A stretch of DNA of 64,000 bases from Emergomyces orientalis (taxonomy: Eukaryota > Ascomycota > Eurotiomycetes > Onygenales > Ajellomycetaceae), in the NCBI GenBank assembly GCA_002110485.1, contig MOWL01000005.1, forward strand, positions 434,001 to 498,000, written 5' to 3'. The notes under the pieces were generated by a model that searched no databases, was not told the origin of the DNA, and saw only the letters and a list, made by a program, of their open reading frames with translations. Numbering within the stretch: the stretch's first letter is position 1; each line of letters opens with the position of its first letter. The translations under genes and the position numbers were made by a program. Below are positions 32,493-43,052 of this stretch, one piece after another.

Positions 32493-33703
32493 GCAGGGCT
32501 GAATTATTTTTGAGCCGCTGCCACCGGGTCTAGCGGTAGTGTAGTGAAAAAGGAACGTCTAGAAACATGCGAGCTCGTGTTGGAAGCAGGCACAAGACGG
32601 GGGGCTGATGGCAATGCCGGGGTGGTTTAGGTTGCGTCAATCTCTACTAACCGGTGGGTTTTCACGGCGGCGATGATACAGATATTTTTGATATCATCGA
32701 ATTCTCGGGTTTGCAGATGACTAAGAACTTAACTGGCAGAAACGGAGTATTGTTAGTCCGGAAATACAGGTTCAAAATTGTTCAACCACTCACTGCACAT
32801 CATCTCATCATTCTCATGGTAACTAACTACACCATACTCCATACTAATGAATTGATTCTCTGAATATCATGGGAATTGAGTGAACAGATCTTTGCTGTTT
32901 TGACAATGAAGAAAACAAAGGCCTTGGGATATTGTCTCAGGTCTCAATGAGCCTGTGCCCCTTAATGTGGTTTAGCACCTCTCACTAGCCCTTTCTCTTC
33001 TCCTAACTAACCCTTAATCAACGTGCTGCTTTCTGAGGTGTATACGGAGTAGACTTTTCCTGTTGCTCAAATAGTTCTGCTTCACACGTTCATTTTTATT
33101 TTTCTCTCCATTTTTTTTCCCTCTGCAGTCTCCTTGTAGCCGCTCTTAGCATTTTCGTGTGTTGCCTCATCTCTAACCCCCATAAATGTTTGGATGTGGT
33201 TTTGTTATGGACGCTGTTCGAATACGGGGCGAGATATCCATCTTTTACTCTTGGCGCCGTATATTCGGCATCGCTTGCCAGGCACAGAACTTAAGAGGCA
33301 GCTCCGTCACAAACTAGTGTGACGGGAATACGAAAAACACCACTTCGCCCTTTATGGGCTGTTTTCAGAGAAACTTGATAAAGTGGATTTCCCCCCCCTA
33401 CTTTGGCTCAATTGCCAATTTGCCAGCCCAAGAAAATATTTCCTATCGAGTTACCATCTATAATTCGATATGCCCTCCCAATGACACGTTAGGATTACCA
33501 CTTCAAGCCTTCCAAGTCAACAAGGCAGGGCTATTCCGCTTTCATCCCCATTTTTGCGCACTTTTATTTTGGCACTGCGTGCTGGAAACGGTCTTTTACC
33601 GCCCGCCGAAGTTGGGCTGAAGCGTTGTCCTGTGTCCCTTTGATCAATAGCCTAAACTGCAGTTTTTCACAGCGCTGCTTCCTTGCAGCTGCCTGCCCTT
33701 CAG
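32493..33703. other. Divergent region between the AAA ATPase and the surface protein gene
   Basis: 1.2 kb between outward-facing starts; the right half is pyrimidine-rich, as in a long fungal leader. Open frames here lack ATG starts or family motifs, and no gene is supported. Confidence 0.45.
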
Positions 33704-34801
33704 ATGAAGTTTCTGCTTCTTTTCACTGTCAATATCCTATGTCTCGTTAGTGTGTCTCATGCATGGACCTTTCTTTGGCATGATACAGACAACGATGACC
33801 ATTTGCACTCAGGCAAAACGACAAAAGGATGCACCAAGATCACTATGCCAAAGGGGAAGCAGTACAAATGGGTCCCCGAGAGCAAACAATTCTGCATCCA
33901 TATGTTCGCTGATAATAACTGTAAGGATTCAAACGGCTGGTCCTGCCTGGTCTGGGGCCCAAGAAACTTGGGCCAGGCGTGGGTGAAGTCGTATCTCGTC
34001 AACACTATAGACGGCAAGGGTAATGATAGGGGGCCAGCGCCGGCGCCAGAGCCACCATCATCACCACCACCGCCGCCGCCACCAAAGCCGGCACAACCAA
34101 AACCGGCAGAACCACAACCACGCCCGGAAGAAACAACAGCAAAGGAAAAAGCCCCCCCACCAGCAACGGACAGGGAGCCCCCGAAAAAGCCTGAACCGAC
34201 TACCGACCGTACCCCTCCCAGAGTGAAGACTGAAACGACTACGACGACAGCAGAACCGGCGACATTCTCAACACGCGGTAGTTCCCAAGCGCAGGAGACC
34301 GATGCCGCAACTGGTCCATCACCAACCAATCCATCACCAACCAATCCAGCGGGCGCAGAAGCAGCCGCGCCGGGAGCATCGCCGCCCTCATCACCGTCCT
34401 CACCGCCGTCAGAGGGAGGCTCATCAATGTCTGGTGGAGGAATTGCCGGAACCGTAATTGGGGCGTTCGCAGGTGCAGGCCTCCTGGCCGCCCTTGGATT
34501 TCTAGCTTATCGTCGACGCCAGCCGAAAAATACCGCGCAGCCACTCAACACTTATTCATCGTCCCCAGAGCCGCCGTATGAACGGGAAGCATTCGCACCA
34601 GACCAAAAACATGGATACTACCCCAGTGAACTCGATTCCAAACCAACATCACAGGGTGGCTACCAGCCACCTCCATTTTCTACCGTCGCGGAAAAGGATG
34701 CTGGCGGTTACTCTAATTGGGGTCACGTGGCGGAGTTGGCTGATAATTCTACCTCTCCTATGGCGGAGCTGCCAGCCTCCCTCTTGGGCAGGCGGTATTG
34801 A
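33704..34801 (+). CDS. Secreted single-pass surface protein with Pro-rich stalk (sensor-like)
   Basis: 365 residues from the ATG at 33704. A signal peptide (MKFLLLFTVNILCLVSVSHA) is followed by a short Cys-containing ectodomain of about 100 residues with four Cys (in KGC, QFC, NNC and WSC contexts). Then comes a long Pro/Thr/Ser-rich, probably O-glycosylated stalk, a TM segment near residue 260 (GGGIAGTVIGAFAGAGLLAA) ending in RRRQ, and a cytosolic tail with Tyr/Pro motifs. The plan resembles fungal cell-wall sensors of the Wsc/Mid2 type, but the ectodomain lacks the eight-Cys WSC pattern. I do not recognise the ectodomain family; it may be lineage-specific. An upstream in-frame TTG is not used. 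Confidence 0.72.
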   Translation: MKFLLLFTVNILCLVSVSHAWTFLWHDTDNDDHLHSGKTTKGCTKITMPKGKQYKWVPESKQFCIHMFADNNCKDSNGWSCLVWGPRNLGQAWVKSYLVNTIDGKGNDRGPAPAPEPPSSPPPPPPPKPAQPKPAEPQPRPEETTAKEKAPPPATDREPPKKPEPTTDRTPPRVKTETTTTTAEPATFSTRGSSQAQETDAATGPSPTNPSPTNPAGAEAAAPGASPPSSPSSPPSEGGSSMSGGGIAGTVIGAFAGAGLLAALGFLAYRRRQPKNTAQPLNTYSSSPEPPYEREAFAPDQKHGYYPSELDSKPTSQGGYQPPPFSTVAEKDAGGYSNWGHVAELADNSTSPMAELPASLLGRRY

Positions 34802-37082
34802 TAACGTCGACAGGCTTAGTGAACATGGGGGAGGGAGCTATGGTACGAAGGAACGATTAGATCCTGTTAGAGCTTGAGAGCATGCAGATTGTTTGTTTTT
34901 TCATTTGTATTTGAAACCAAATGGTTTCCCTTTGTTTCCTTTTTTTTTCCCTGACCTCATTCAGTGTATATAGTTCCTGGTAGATTTTCTCAAGTTGATC
35001 CTCAGTTCTTAAATACGGAATTTTTTTTTCATATGTAAATAAGATGTCACAACTACATTTTATTTATATGGTAAACACTGGCATTTATAAGGGCAAAATC
35101 TTCATAACGATGCTTAATTGTGTTTATCTATCGAGAGACATTTGCATTCACGTTCAAGAAATAGATATGTTCTCAGATCGTCTCTCGATAACTTCGAGAC
35201 AGGTATATATTTATGGGAATCTCTACTAAAACTAGGAAATGGCAGTTAAATAACATCTGTTACATACATACTCTGATGAACATATACATCACAGACATAG
35301 ACATAATTGTAAACATTAACGGTTGAGAGGACAGAGAATGGTGATGAACAAGAGATCTCAATTAATTTGATGTAATTTTGAAAATTTTTGCATCTCCACT
35401 GGATTTAACAAACAAAACCAGTGGAAATATCTTAAGTATGTAAATTCTTTCTATTTGAGAACTAATCGAATGTAAATTTGCGCAAAAGGTAGGTAGCTAC
35501 GAAATGAAAATAATAACTTTCAATGGCCGGAGAACTCCAATAATTCCACGCCCATCCAGCTCATTTCAGGTGATTGTTCCTTTGTAATGTGTATGAGCAA
35601 GTATCAGGATTGAGATTGCAAAGCAAGTCAAATTGGAATAAATATCTAGAGGCAATTGTGTATGTTAGCCAATCTGTGCAGTGAATAATTGGATTAAACA
35701 CAACAATTGTTGGTTGGAACAAAAAATCAGACATCCAAGGTTAGGCAATAATTGTCCGCTCAACGACACGTCGACTTAATAGGTTCATGCGACGGCTAGC
35801 GTGGAAACTGCGAATGTAGGAAAAATTTTCATCATGAGAGTTGGAGGGTGGAAACAAAAGTAACAGTGAAAAAAATTTCCAACTTACGTTAGTCTTCTCA
35901 AGTCCTCTATATTGGGGCGAACCGTGTTGGTTCCGTAGTTGAAATTATCCGGAAATTTCTTATCCAAATCCTATAAAGAGCCTATATGTCAGCTTTTGCA
36001 AGTCGAACAGGCATTCTGAAGAGTTAATTCACTCTAGCACATATTAGACGTAATCAGACAAAAAGTACTGGCAAGTAGCAGACCAACCGGAGAGGGAAGG
36101 TCCGAAGGTTTCTTCAAGGTCGACTCAGGAAATGAAAGAAGTATTGAGAAGGGTTGTCATCCTAAAGAAAGGGGTGGGAAAGGGGGGGAAGCGAGGGTCT
36201 TACTGACCTTCAATAATTGGCTACAAGCAAAAAGTACCTGTATCAGATGCACCAGTAGGGCGTCAATAAGGCACCCGAAGAAATTATTATCATTTTCACC
36301 ACAATATGATTGTAGTGTTCATGTTGAGAATTATAAACATTACTGCAGTTGGTGAAAGAAAAAAAAAAAAACAAGAAAGAAAAAAATTGCAGTCCCGGAG
36401 TTTCGGGCGATGTTAAATATCGGAGTGGAAAATCCGCTGATCCGCTAAATTAAGCGACAATCAGCTGACTAATAATCAAGAGCCGCAACCTGTGGTCCAC
36501 GTGATCCGCTTAACCCTCAAACAGGACTAGTGCCGACTCTCACGACGCCCCCGTCCATTTCCTCCTGGGGAACTTGAAGTCTCAACATGCGCCCATCCCG
36601 ACGCCTGGCACATCGCTCTCCCAGCTCTTCTCGAACGCCTTCTGTTCACACGGCGAGCCTGGATTCTGTGCGCCGCTGGATGGTCACCTTACGCTGGTGA
36701 CCGAACCGTGCAAGGTAGGCCTGCTCTCGCCTGCCCGGCTCCCGCCCCTCCTCCTTCATCCTAACTGTCCCCTTCTGGCTCTTTGTACCCAGTCATCGCT
36801 AGCCCGCTGCTGACTGATATCTTAGATACGATTCTTGCTCTGAAGGCCGAGACTGCGAGAGTATACTTTCTCATGATCGAAATTGCGCGAATTCTCGACG
36901 ATCGACCGACAAACCGTGGCGTGCCAGTCGCGTCCTAAGTCGAAACCTTAACAAATACACCAACTACTGCACAGCTTTCACTGTGGTCGATATATCGAAC
37001 AACAATTTAATCAAGTTGATTCCCCAGAGTTAGAGAAGTTATTTTTGTGGGGTCCCGAAATCGGTGACTTCGTCCGACGGCG
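34802..37082. other. Long AT-rich intergenic region, with a possible small gene at its right end
   Basis: About 2.3 kb. 34.9-36.4 kb is AT-rich with no open frame of note, an A run near 36358-36371 and a G run near 36183-36189. A tentative small gene lies near 36587-36938. The last 140 bp is the leader of the LIM-binding gene. Confidence 0.45.
36587..36938 (+). CDS. Possible small spliced gene upstream of the LIM-binding gene (tentative)
   Basis: The 3' exon is the convincing part: after a textbook acceptor (CTAAC branch, CCCAG at 36792) one frame runs ASPLLTDILDTILALKAETA, then RVYFLMIEIARILDDRPTNR, to TAA 36936-36938, a strongly helical sequence. Joining it upstream is unresolved. The best donor (CAAG/GTAGGC, 36715) gives a frame without an ATG. 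Starting at the ATG at 36587 needs donor GTGACC (36697) and acceptor at 36802, giving 81 residues. I do not recognise the protein. It could also be an upstream ORF of the next gene. Confidence 0.3.
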
Positions 37083-37754
37083 ATGATGATGGCGCAGCCT
37101 TTTCCTGCCCATCAAGTCGGCATGGCTCACCATCCGGTGATGCCTCCCGGCCATCCCATGGCCGCAGGCCAACATCCAAACGCGGCGCATCTCGCCGGAC
37201 AAGGTCCGGGAGCGGGTATCGTGCAACAGATGCATCCTGGCGTTTCGGCTCCAGGGGGCCAACAAGTGACGCAGGGGGGCCCAGTGATGGGCGGAATGCC
37301 GCCCGGCACCACTGGCCCTGGTGGACCCGGCCCCAGCGCTCATGCGTTATCTCATCTCGGCCCTACCCATGGACATCAAATGTTCCCACCCCATCAAATG
37401 GGACAAACCTGTAAGATTTCTATTCGGACCCCTTGTTAGATTCCACTCGGGACCTCCATATACCCCTTTTCAATTTCCCTGTTTCCTCTCGATATCCACA
37501 ATATTTCTCCGTTATTATGCTCAGTTTATGGAACCAAAATTTGCACCGAAAAAGCCTTCCTTATTTTCTCATATGATTAGCGTGGTGTTTGCCTTTTCCT
37601 TTTCATGACAGCTTGTGGCTGATTCACGTATACAAATTTAGATCCTGCCAACCCTCAAGTACTACAACATCAGCAAATGGTGAGACAGAGACAAATGATG
37701 CTGCAGCAACATCACCAGCAGCAACAACAGCAGCAACAACAACAACAGCAACAA

Positions 37755-37795
<41 letters not shown>

Positions 37796-39817
37796 ACAAC
37801 AACAACTTAATCAGCAGCAGCAGCAACAACAACAACATCAACAGCAGCATAACCAACAGCAGCAACCGCAGCAACATAACCAGCAACAGCAACAGCCGCA
37901 ACAACAACCGCAACATGGAGGAATTCCCGCGTCCTTGCCCAATGGAACTCAAGGATTAAACGCTGCGCAGCTTGCTGTTCAATCTAATCCCAATATGCGA
38001 CCCGTCAACTTCCCTATTCATCAATTACAGCAACATTTACAAACCCAAGGACATCAGGGACAGCCGCACAATATGCAGCAGCAGCAGCAATTCCTTGCTT
38101 TGCAATTGGCGGCCCAGCAAAACCAGCAGAACCAGCAAAACGCCCAACGAGGCGGACCCCAGCCTCAATCTATGCACGATGGCCAGAGCGGCACACCCCA
38201 TCCGCAAACCGGACCTCCAAGCCAAGGCAATACTCCATCACAACAGCCCCAGCAACCGAACCAGCAGCAGCCTCCATCATCTCAAGCACCCCCTCAACAA
38301 GGACAACAACCCCAATCACAATCTCAACCCCAGCCTCAAAGGCCAAATTCTCAAAACCAACCTCCGCAGCAACCTCCACAGCAACATCAGATGACTCCCC
38401 ACGAAGCGCAACTCAGAGCTCAGCAGCAGGGTGCCGGATCTGCAATGATGATGCCCCAAAGAATGGCCAACCCTATGAAAAGGTCCGGCGTTCTTCGTTT
38501 ATTGACATTCGCTGAACACCTGAGTTCATTTTCTGTGAGTGAACCCTTCAAGCAGGCTTTTTAAACCCTTTTACTTCCATGACTGACCCGAAATCTAAAA
38601 TTTTAGAGCCAGAAACCCCAGCCTGGAATAGAGTATTGGAGTCGCTTTGTCGATCAATTCTTTTCACCAAGCGGAGTCCTACGACAAGGTGTTTGGTGTC
38701 CAGAGCAAGGAGCCAAACAGTTTGAGATCTCTACGCCTGCTCTTGCCCGATATTACAACACGCAGTTTACCAGCGGTATAAGGCATATACAAATGATTGT
38801 TGAAAATGCGCAGGAAAAGGATCTCCCTAACGGTAGTCAAATTGTCGAGAGTCCCAAGACATGTTTCATTTATTGGCTGTCTAATGATTGTCAAGTAAGT
38901 CACGTCCCGTTTGTCGCGCGATATTAGGCTTTTCACTGACTTGTATGCCAGCTGGTTGCCCACGGCACCTTGCGAGCTCAATACGACATGCATGGTAAAA
39001 TTGACCTACTGGATCTTACCACTAAGAATCACACGGAGTACATCCCACGGAGTCGACTTCAGCCAGTCTCACCAGACCAGAAGCAAAGCCCGAAGGTTGG
39101 CAAGGGGCTAGCCAAGAGAGCACAGCAAAAGCAGCCAGCCGTGCCCTCAGTTACCGCTCCTGATTCGATAGTTACGGAACATGGTGTCCCGTCTGCTGTT
39201 ATGAAATTTCTAGAGGTATGCAACATCCAACTGCTCATAAAAGTGCAGGGTTCTAACGCGGTTTTTCAATGCATTAATAGGTCGCCGAGACAATTTCTCA
39301 AATGCAAACATTATTTCAGTATTCCATACAGTTCCCGCATCTATCACCGCCCGACGCTCTCCGGCAATTAGTTGCTTCATTCAACGCTCATCCTCAGGCT
39401 CTTGGATTTGGTCCGGGCCACCCGGGAGCTCAGCAGCCGCCTGGACAACGCACACCCGGCCTTAACGGCCCCACGCAATTCTCATCTCCTGCAGTAGCTC
39501 ATCTAGGATTACCAGGAGTACAGGGTTCGCCTCATCTCGGAGGACCAAACCATACCCCTAGTCCAGCACAAAACAATATGGCAGGCCCTGTTGCGATGGT
39601 TGCGCAGCAAAGTCAGCAGGGAACCAATACAAGTGGCAGCCAAGGAACGAGCGCTAATACGAGTCCGAATGTGAGCAACAAACGCCGCCGAAGTGCGATC
39701 AAAACTGAAGATGATAATGGTGGAATGGCAGAGGTGAACGGCACAGGACCTGGTGCATCCAAGGCACCAAAAGCTAGTCCAAGGGTTGGCGGCAAAAGGC
39801 AGAAGGGCACAAGCTGA
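37083..39817 (+). CDS. LIM-domain-binding transcriptional regulator, PtaB/Mfg1/Adn1-like
   Basis: Nuclear cofactor that, in Aspergillus and Candida, partners Som1/Flo8-type factors to control adhesion, development and filamentation. Exons: 37083-37410, 37642-38534, 38607-38894, 38952-39215, 39281-39817; 769 residues. The N-terminus is Met/Pro/Gly/His-rich, then a polyglutamine region (about residues 130-200, with an unbroken run of about 30 Gln) and more Gln/Pro. The LIM-binding domain spans exons 2-5: GVLRLLTFAEHLSSFS, GIEYWSRFVDQFFSPSGVLR, ARYYNTQFTSGIRHIQMI, LVAHGTLRAQYDMHGKIDLL, then ISQMQTLFQYSIQFPHLSP. The C-terminus has a basic NKRRRSAIK signal. All junctions keep the frame. Confidence 0.9.
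37711..37914 (+). repeat. CAG/CAA repeat encoding polyglutamine
   Basis: Coding repeat inside exon 2 of the LIM-binding gene. CAG and CAA codons are mixed, which tends to limit slippage; it is broken by His, Asn and Pro codons in the second half. Confidence 0.9.
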
Positions 39818-41528
39818 AGTTAAGGTCGGGACACACTTAATGACATGAAATGTAGAATGTGTCTCCCTAAAAGATTCCCTTGATCGTTTTTACTTGCTTT
39901 TTCTGTTCTCGTTCCTGACACCCCACTTGAGATGGACTCGGCGTTGGTCTAGCTGCCTTTGAAGTATGCTTTTCTTCGGCGTCTGCTTTGCTTTTTTTTT
40001 CAATTTATTTTGGACAACCATTGGTAGGGATTGCTATTTTTCGTTGTTTGCTTTATGGCGTGGCGCCTTTGTTGTTTATAAACCTTGGAATTGCACTACG
40101 GATCCGTTGTCTGGTTATGCTTCGCGCGTTCTTGTTTCTCTCCTCTTTCTTCCTGTATTCGTGACGGTTTGTGTGCGTGAGCAGCCGGTGCTGTTGCTGA
40201 CTGTTTCTTGAGATTTTTGCAAAGTGCGCTTTTTACTTGTTGTTTACATTGTTGTGCTATCTATCGTTTCAGAGGTGTTTTGCGGGAGTAGATCGGATGT
40301 TATACATTATCTGAACCGTCCTGTTTCTTTTCATGCAAGGCGCGCACTTTGCTGGGACTTGACTGCTCGCGATGGGACCTAAGGGCCGCCAACTTGCATT
40401 CTGTTCTACGCGACAATGATTGTATTCTTGCTTTTATCATTGCTACCGCGCTTAATATTTGATGATTTAGTTTTTGTTTCTTGTTCATTTCCCATGATAT
40501 TTTTCTTCTTTCCACATCTCTTGCCTTGTTCATGGATGGGCCTTGGCCGCGGATGCATTGGGCCCCCGTGGGGATTTCTCCCCTCTCCCCCCTCCTGGCA
40601 CAGGGGGCTAGTTCATACACTTCAAAGCATCAGCGGTATAACTCTAATCCCCATTGATACTGGGCACCTTGCCTTTTGAACCCACACAGTTCGACGCGCT
40701 GCTCCCCCACCAAAGCTTCCCAACTCATCCCTTGCTCCGATCTATAACAAACTCCGCTATTTGATTGTTTTGGTTAAATGGGGAATTATATCTTACCGTT
40801 TCCATGTTACAATATTCTGGATTTAATGTGGTTTTGGTGCTGCTTGCTGCAAATTTGTCCCTCCCCTCCTTTACGGACTACTGCATTCAAACACTACCTA
40901 TCTATCTGCTTCAATATCTTGATATCTTGAATAACCTGTCTCTCATTTCTTTGCGGAAACCGAGTTTTCCATGTTAATATTTTTTGGATTATTTTATTGT
41001 GGAGTATTTTGGAAAAGAGAAGTCTAAACGAAAGAGGATAAATTTTGCAATAAGCTTGGAGAAGGGGATGTTTCCATCTAGCACTAGGCCTTTGTTTACT
41101 GGGTGTTTACTCTCGTCTTCTTATGAGGTCATTTTGTCTCTGCTAGGCAATATATTGTTTACCGTATGTCTGAGATTTCTCAACGCAAAAAAGAGTTATT
41201 AAATGGTATTGCTCTGAATCTAGACAATCCTGCTTCATTTTACCTACTAACAGGGTTATTGGCTCATCTACTCTCTTTTCTCCGAGTACCTGGCTGACAT
41301 GATATATGATCAGCACATATTCCTCTGTGATAACAGGGACGTAATGCCGAAACTCTATTCCTCCTTATCGGCCGCATCTTGCCGTGTCCCCACCGAAATA
41401 ACTTTCCAAGTTTTCCACTCCGCCCTCCCCCACGATGAAAACGACAATTAAACCTCCCGTCAATTAAGTTCATAAGTACAAACCATTCATTTTTATATAT
41501 TCTCGTTTTCACACAGCTTCACGAACCA
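39818..41528. other. Intergenic region, T-rich 3' flank of the LIM-binding gene and ureG promoter
   Basis: 1.7 kb with T-rich sequence on the plus strand, suggesting a long 3' UTR. A minus-strand open frame at 40300-40620 lacks a convincing start. No gene is supported. Confidence 0.45.
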
Positions 41529-42543
41529 ATGTCTACCCACGACCACTCACGACCGCATTCCCATACCCATGATGGTGATGCACACGGCCATACACATGAG
41601 ATCCTCGATGGTCCAGGCTCATATCTGAATCGGGAGATGCCTGTGATTGAGGGGCGCGATTGGAAGGATAGGGCGTTTACTATTGGCATTGGAGGGTAGG
41701 ATATTGGCTTCCCCATTCTATAGTTTGTATAGCTTTGGCCTTGTCAGTAGCTCAATAGGGGGAAAGGAAAAATGAAATAGCTATATGTTACTTATAACTA
41801 TTATGTGCTTACTTTATGAGTGCGTATGCAGGCCTGTAGGTTCGGGAAAGACAGCATTGATGCTGGCACTCTGTCTGGCCTTACGCGACGAATATAACAT
41901 CGCTGCCGTGACGAATGATATATTTACTAGGTAGGTGAAATATCTCCTATTTGCTGATTGTGACAGAAACCCAAGTGCCTCTCACGCGCTCCTAACAGTC
42001 CAAAACAGAGAGGACGCCGAATTCCTCACTCGCCATAAAGCTCTCTCCCCGTCCCGCATCCGCGCCATCGAGACTGGCGGCTGCCCGCACGCCGCCGTCC
42101 GCGAAGACATCAGCGCCAACTTACTCGCCCTACAATCCCTCCAACGACAATTCCAGAGCGATCTCCTCTTGATAGAATCTGGCGGCGACAATCTAGCAGC
42201 CAACTACTCGCGCGAACTAGCTGATTTCATCATCTACGTCATTGATGTAGCTGGGGGAGACAAGATTCCTAGAAAGGGAGGCCCTGGGATAACTGGTAGT
42301 GATTTGTTGGTTGTGAATAAAATTGATTTGGCAGAGGCGGTCGGGGCGGATTTGACGGTTATGGAGAGGGATGCAGCGAAGATGAGAGAAGGGGGGCCGA
42401 CGATTTTTGCGGAGGTGAAAAATGGGAAAGGGGTTGAGCATATTGTCGAGTTGATTTTGAGTGCGTGGAAGGCTAGTGGGGCGTATGATGTTAGTTTACA
42501 GAGGTGGAAGGACGGGGTGGCTAAGGGATCGGGCGCGGTTTGA
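41529..42543 (+). CDS. ureG: Urease accessory GTPase UreG
   Basis: GTPase that delivers nickel to apo-urease with UreD and UreF in the cytosol. Exons: 41529-41695, 41832-41930, 42009-42543; 266 residues. The N-terminus is His-rich (HDHSRPHSHTHDGDAHGHTH), a likely nickel or zinc binding extension as in plant and fungal UreG. The P-loop GPVGSGKT is formed across the first intron. Next come AAVTNDIFTREDAEFL and ETGGCPHAAVREDISAN (the metal-binding CPH motif), LLLIESGGDNLAANYSRELA, and the guanine-specificity motif NKIDLA. All family landmarks are intact, so the cell should be able to mature urease. Branch-to-acceptor distance in intron 2 is short (CTAACAGTCCAAAACAG). Confidence 0.95.
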
Positions 42544-43052
42544 AGAAGGAAGAGAGTTTGAATTCGTTACTTTTTTCGTACATATAATTAGCGCTTTTAA
42601 GGGATGCATGCAACATGTATCTTTGTTGCCCTTATTAATAGGATAGGGACGCACCTTAGAAAAACGGTTGAATGGGGTGAGTTGGCTCCGTTACAACATG
42701 TCCCTCTATCATGCCGCCAGGGAAATGCATTGACAGCGATAAACAAAACTAGGACCAAAAAGCTCAATTGAAACACGATGTAATTCTATACATTTTCCTT
42801 TCCCAAACTTTTCCTATATCTGTACAATTCTTTATCCGTTCCGCACCCAGTACTCCTGCGCAATGCTGTGATTGAATCCAAGAAATACACCTATATATAA
42901 CGCCATGGGTAATATCAAAAATAAGCCAAATGCCGAATGGAAGTAAATGGGGGACGGGACATTCCGTGATGTTAGCCGCACCGATAGATGCTGCCGAGCC
43001 GACAGCTTGACCTCTGGCTTAAAGAAAAAATAGCTAAACACAATCAACCGAT
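42544..43052. other. Convergent intergenic region, ureG and UTP7
   Basis: About 510 bp of 3' flanks. A minus-strand frame at 42832-43047 encodes a hydrophobic stretch (FGLFLILPMALYIGVFLGFN) but has no ATG before its last 20 codons. No gene is accepted here. Confidence 0.4.

Noticed and set aside
37662..37952. Minus-strand poly-Leu frame
   Set aside because: Antisense of the CAG/CAA polyglutamine tract in the LIM-binding gene.
40300..40620. Minus-strand 106-codon frame in the 3' flank of the LIM-binding gene
   Set aside because: No good start context, no introns or motifs, and the plus strand looks like a T-rich 3' UTR.
42832..43047. Hydrophobic 71-codon minus-strand frame just after UTP7
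   Set aside because: It begins at TTG, the only ATG leaves 20 codons, and no upstream exon with a matching donor was found; probably 3' UTR of UTP7.
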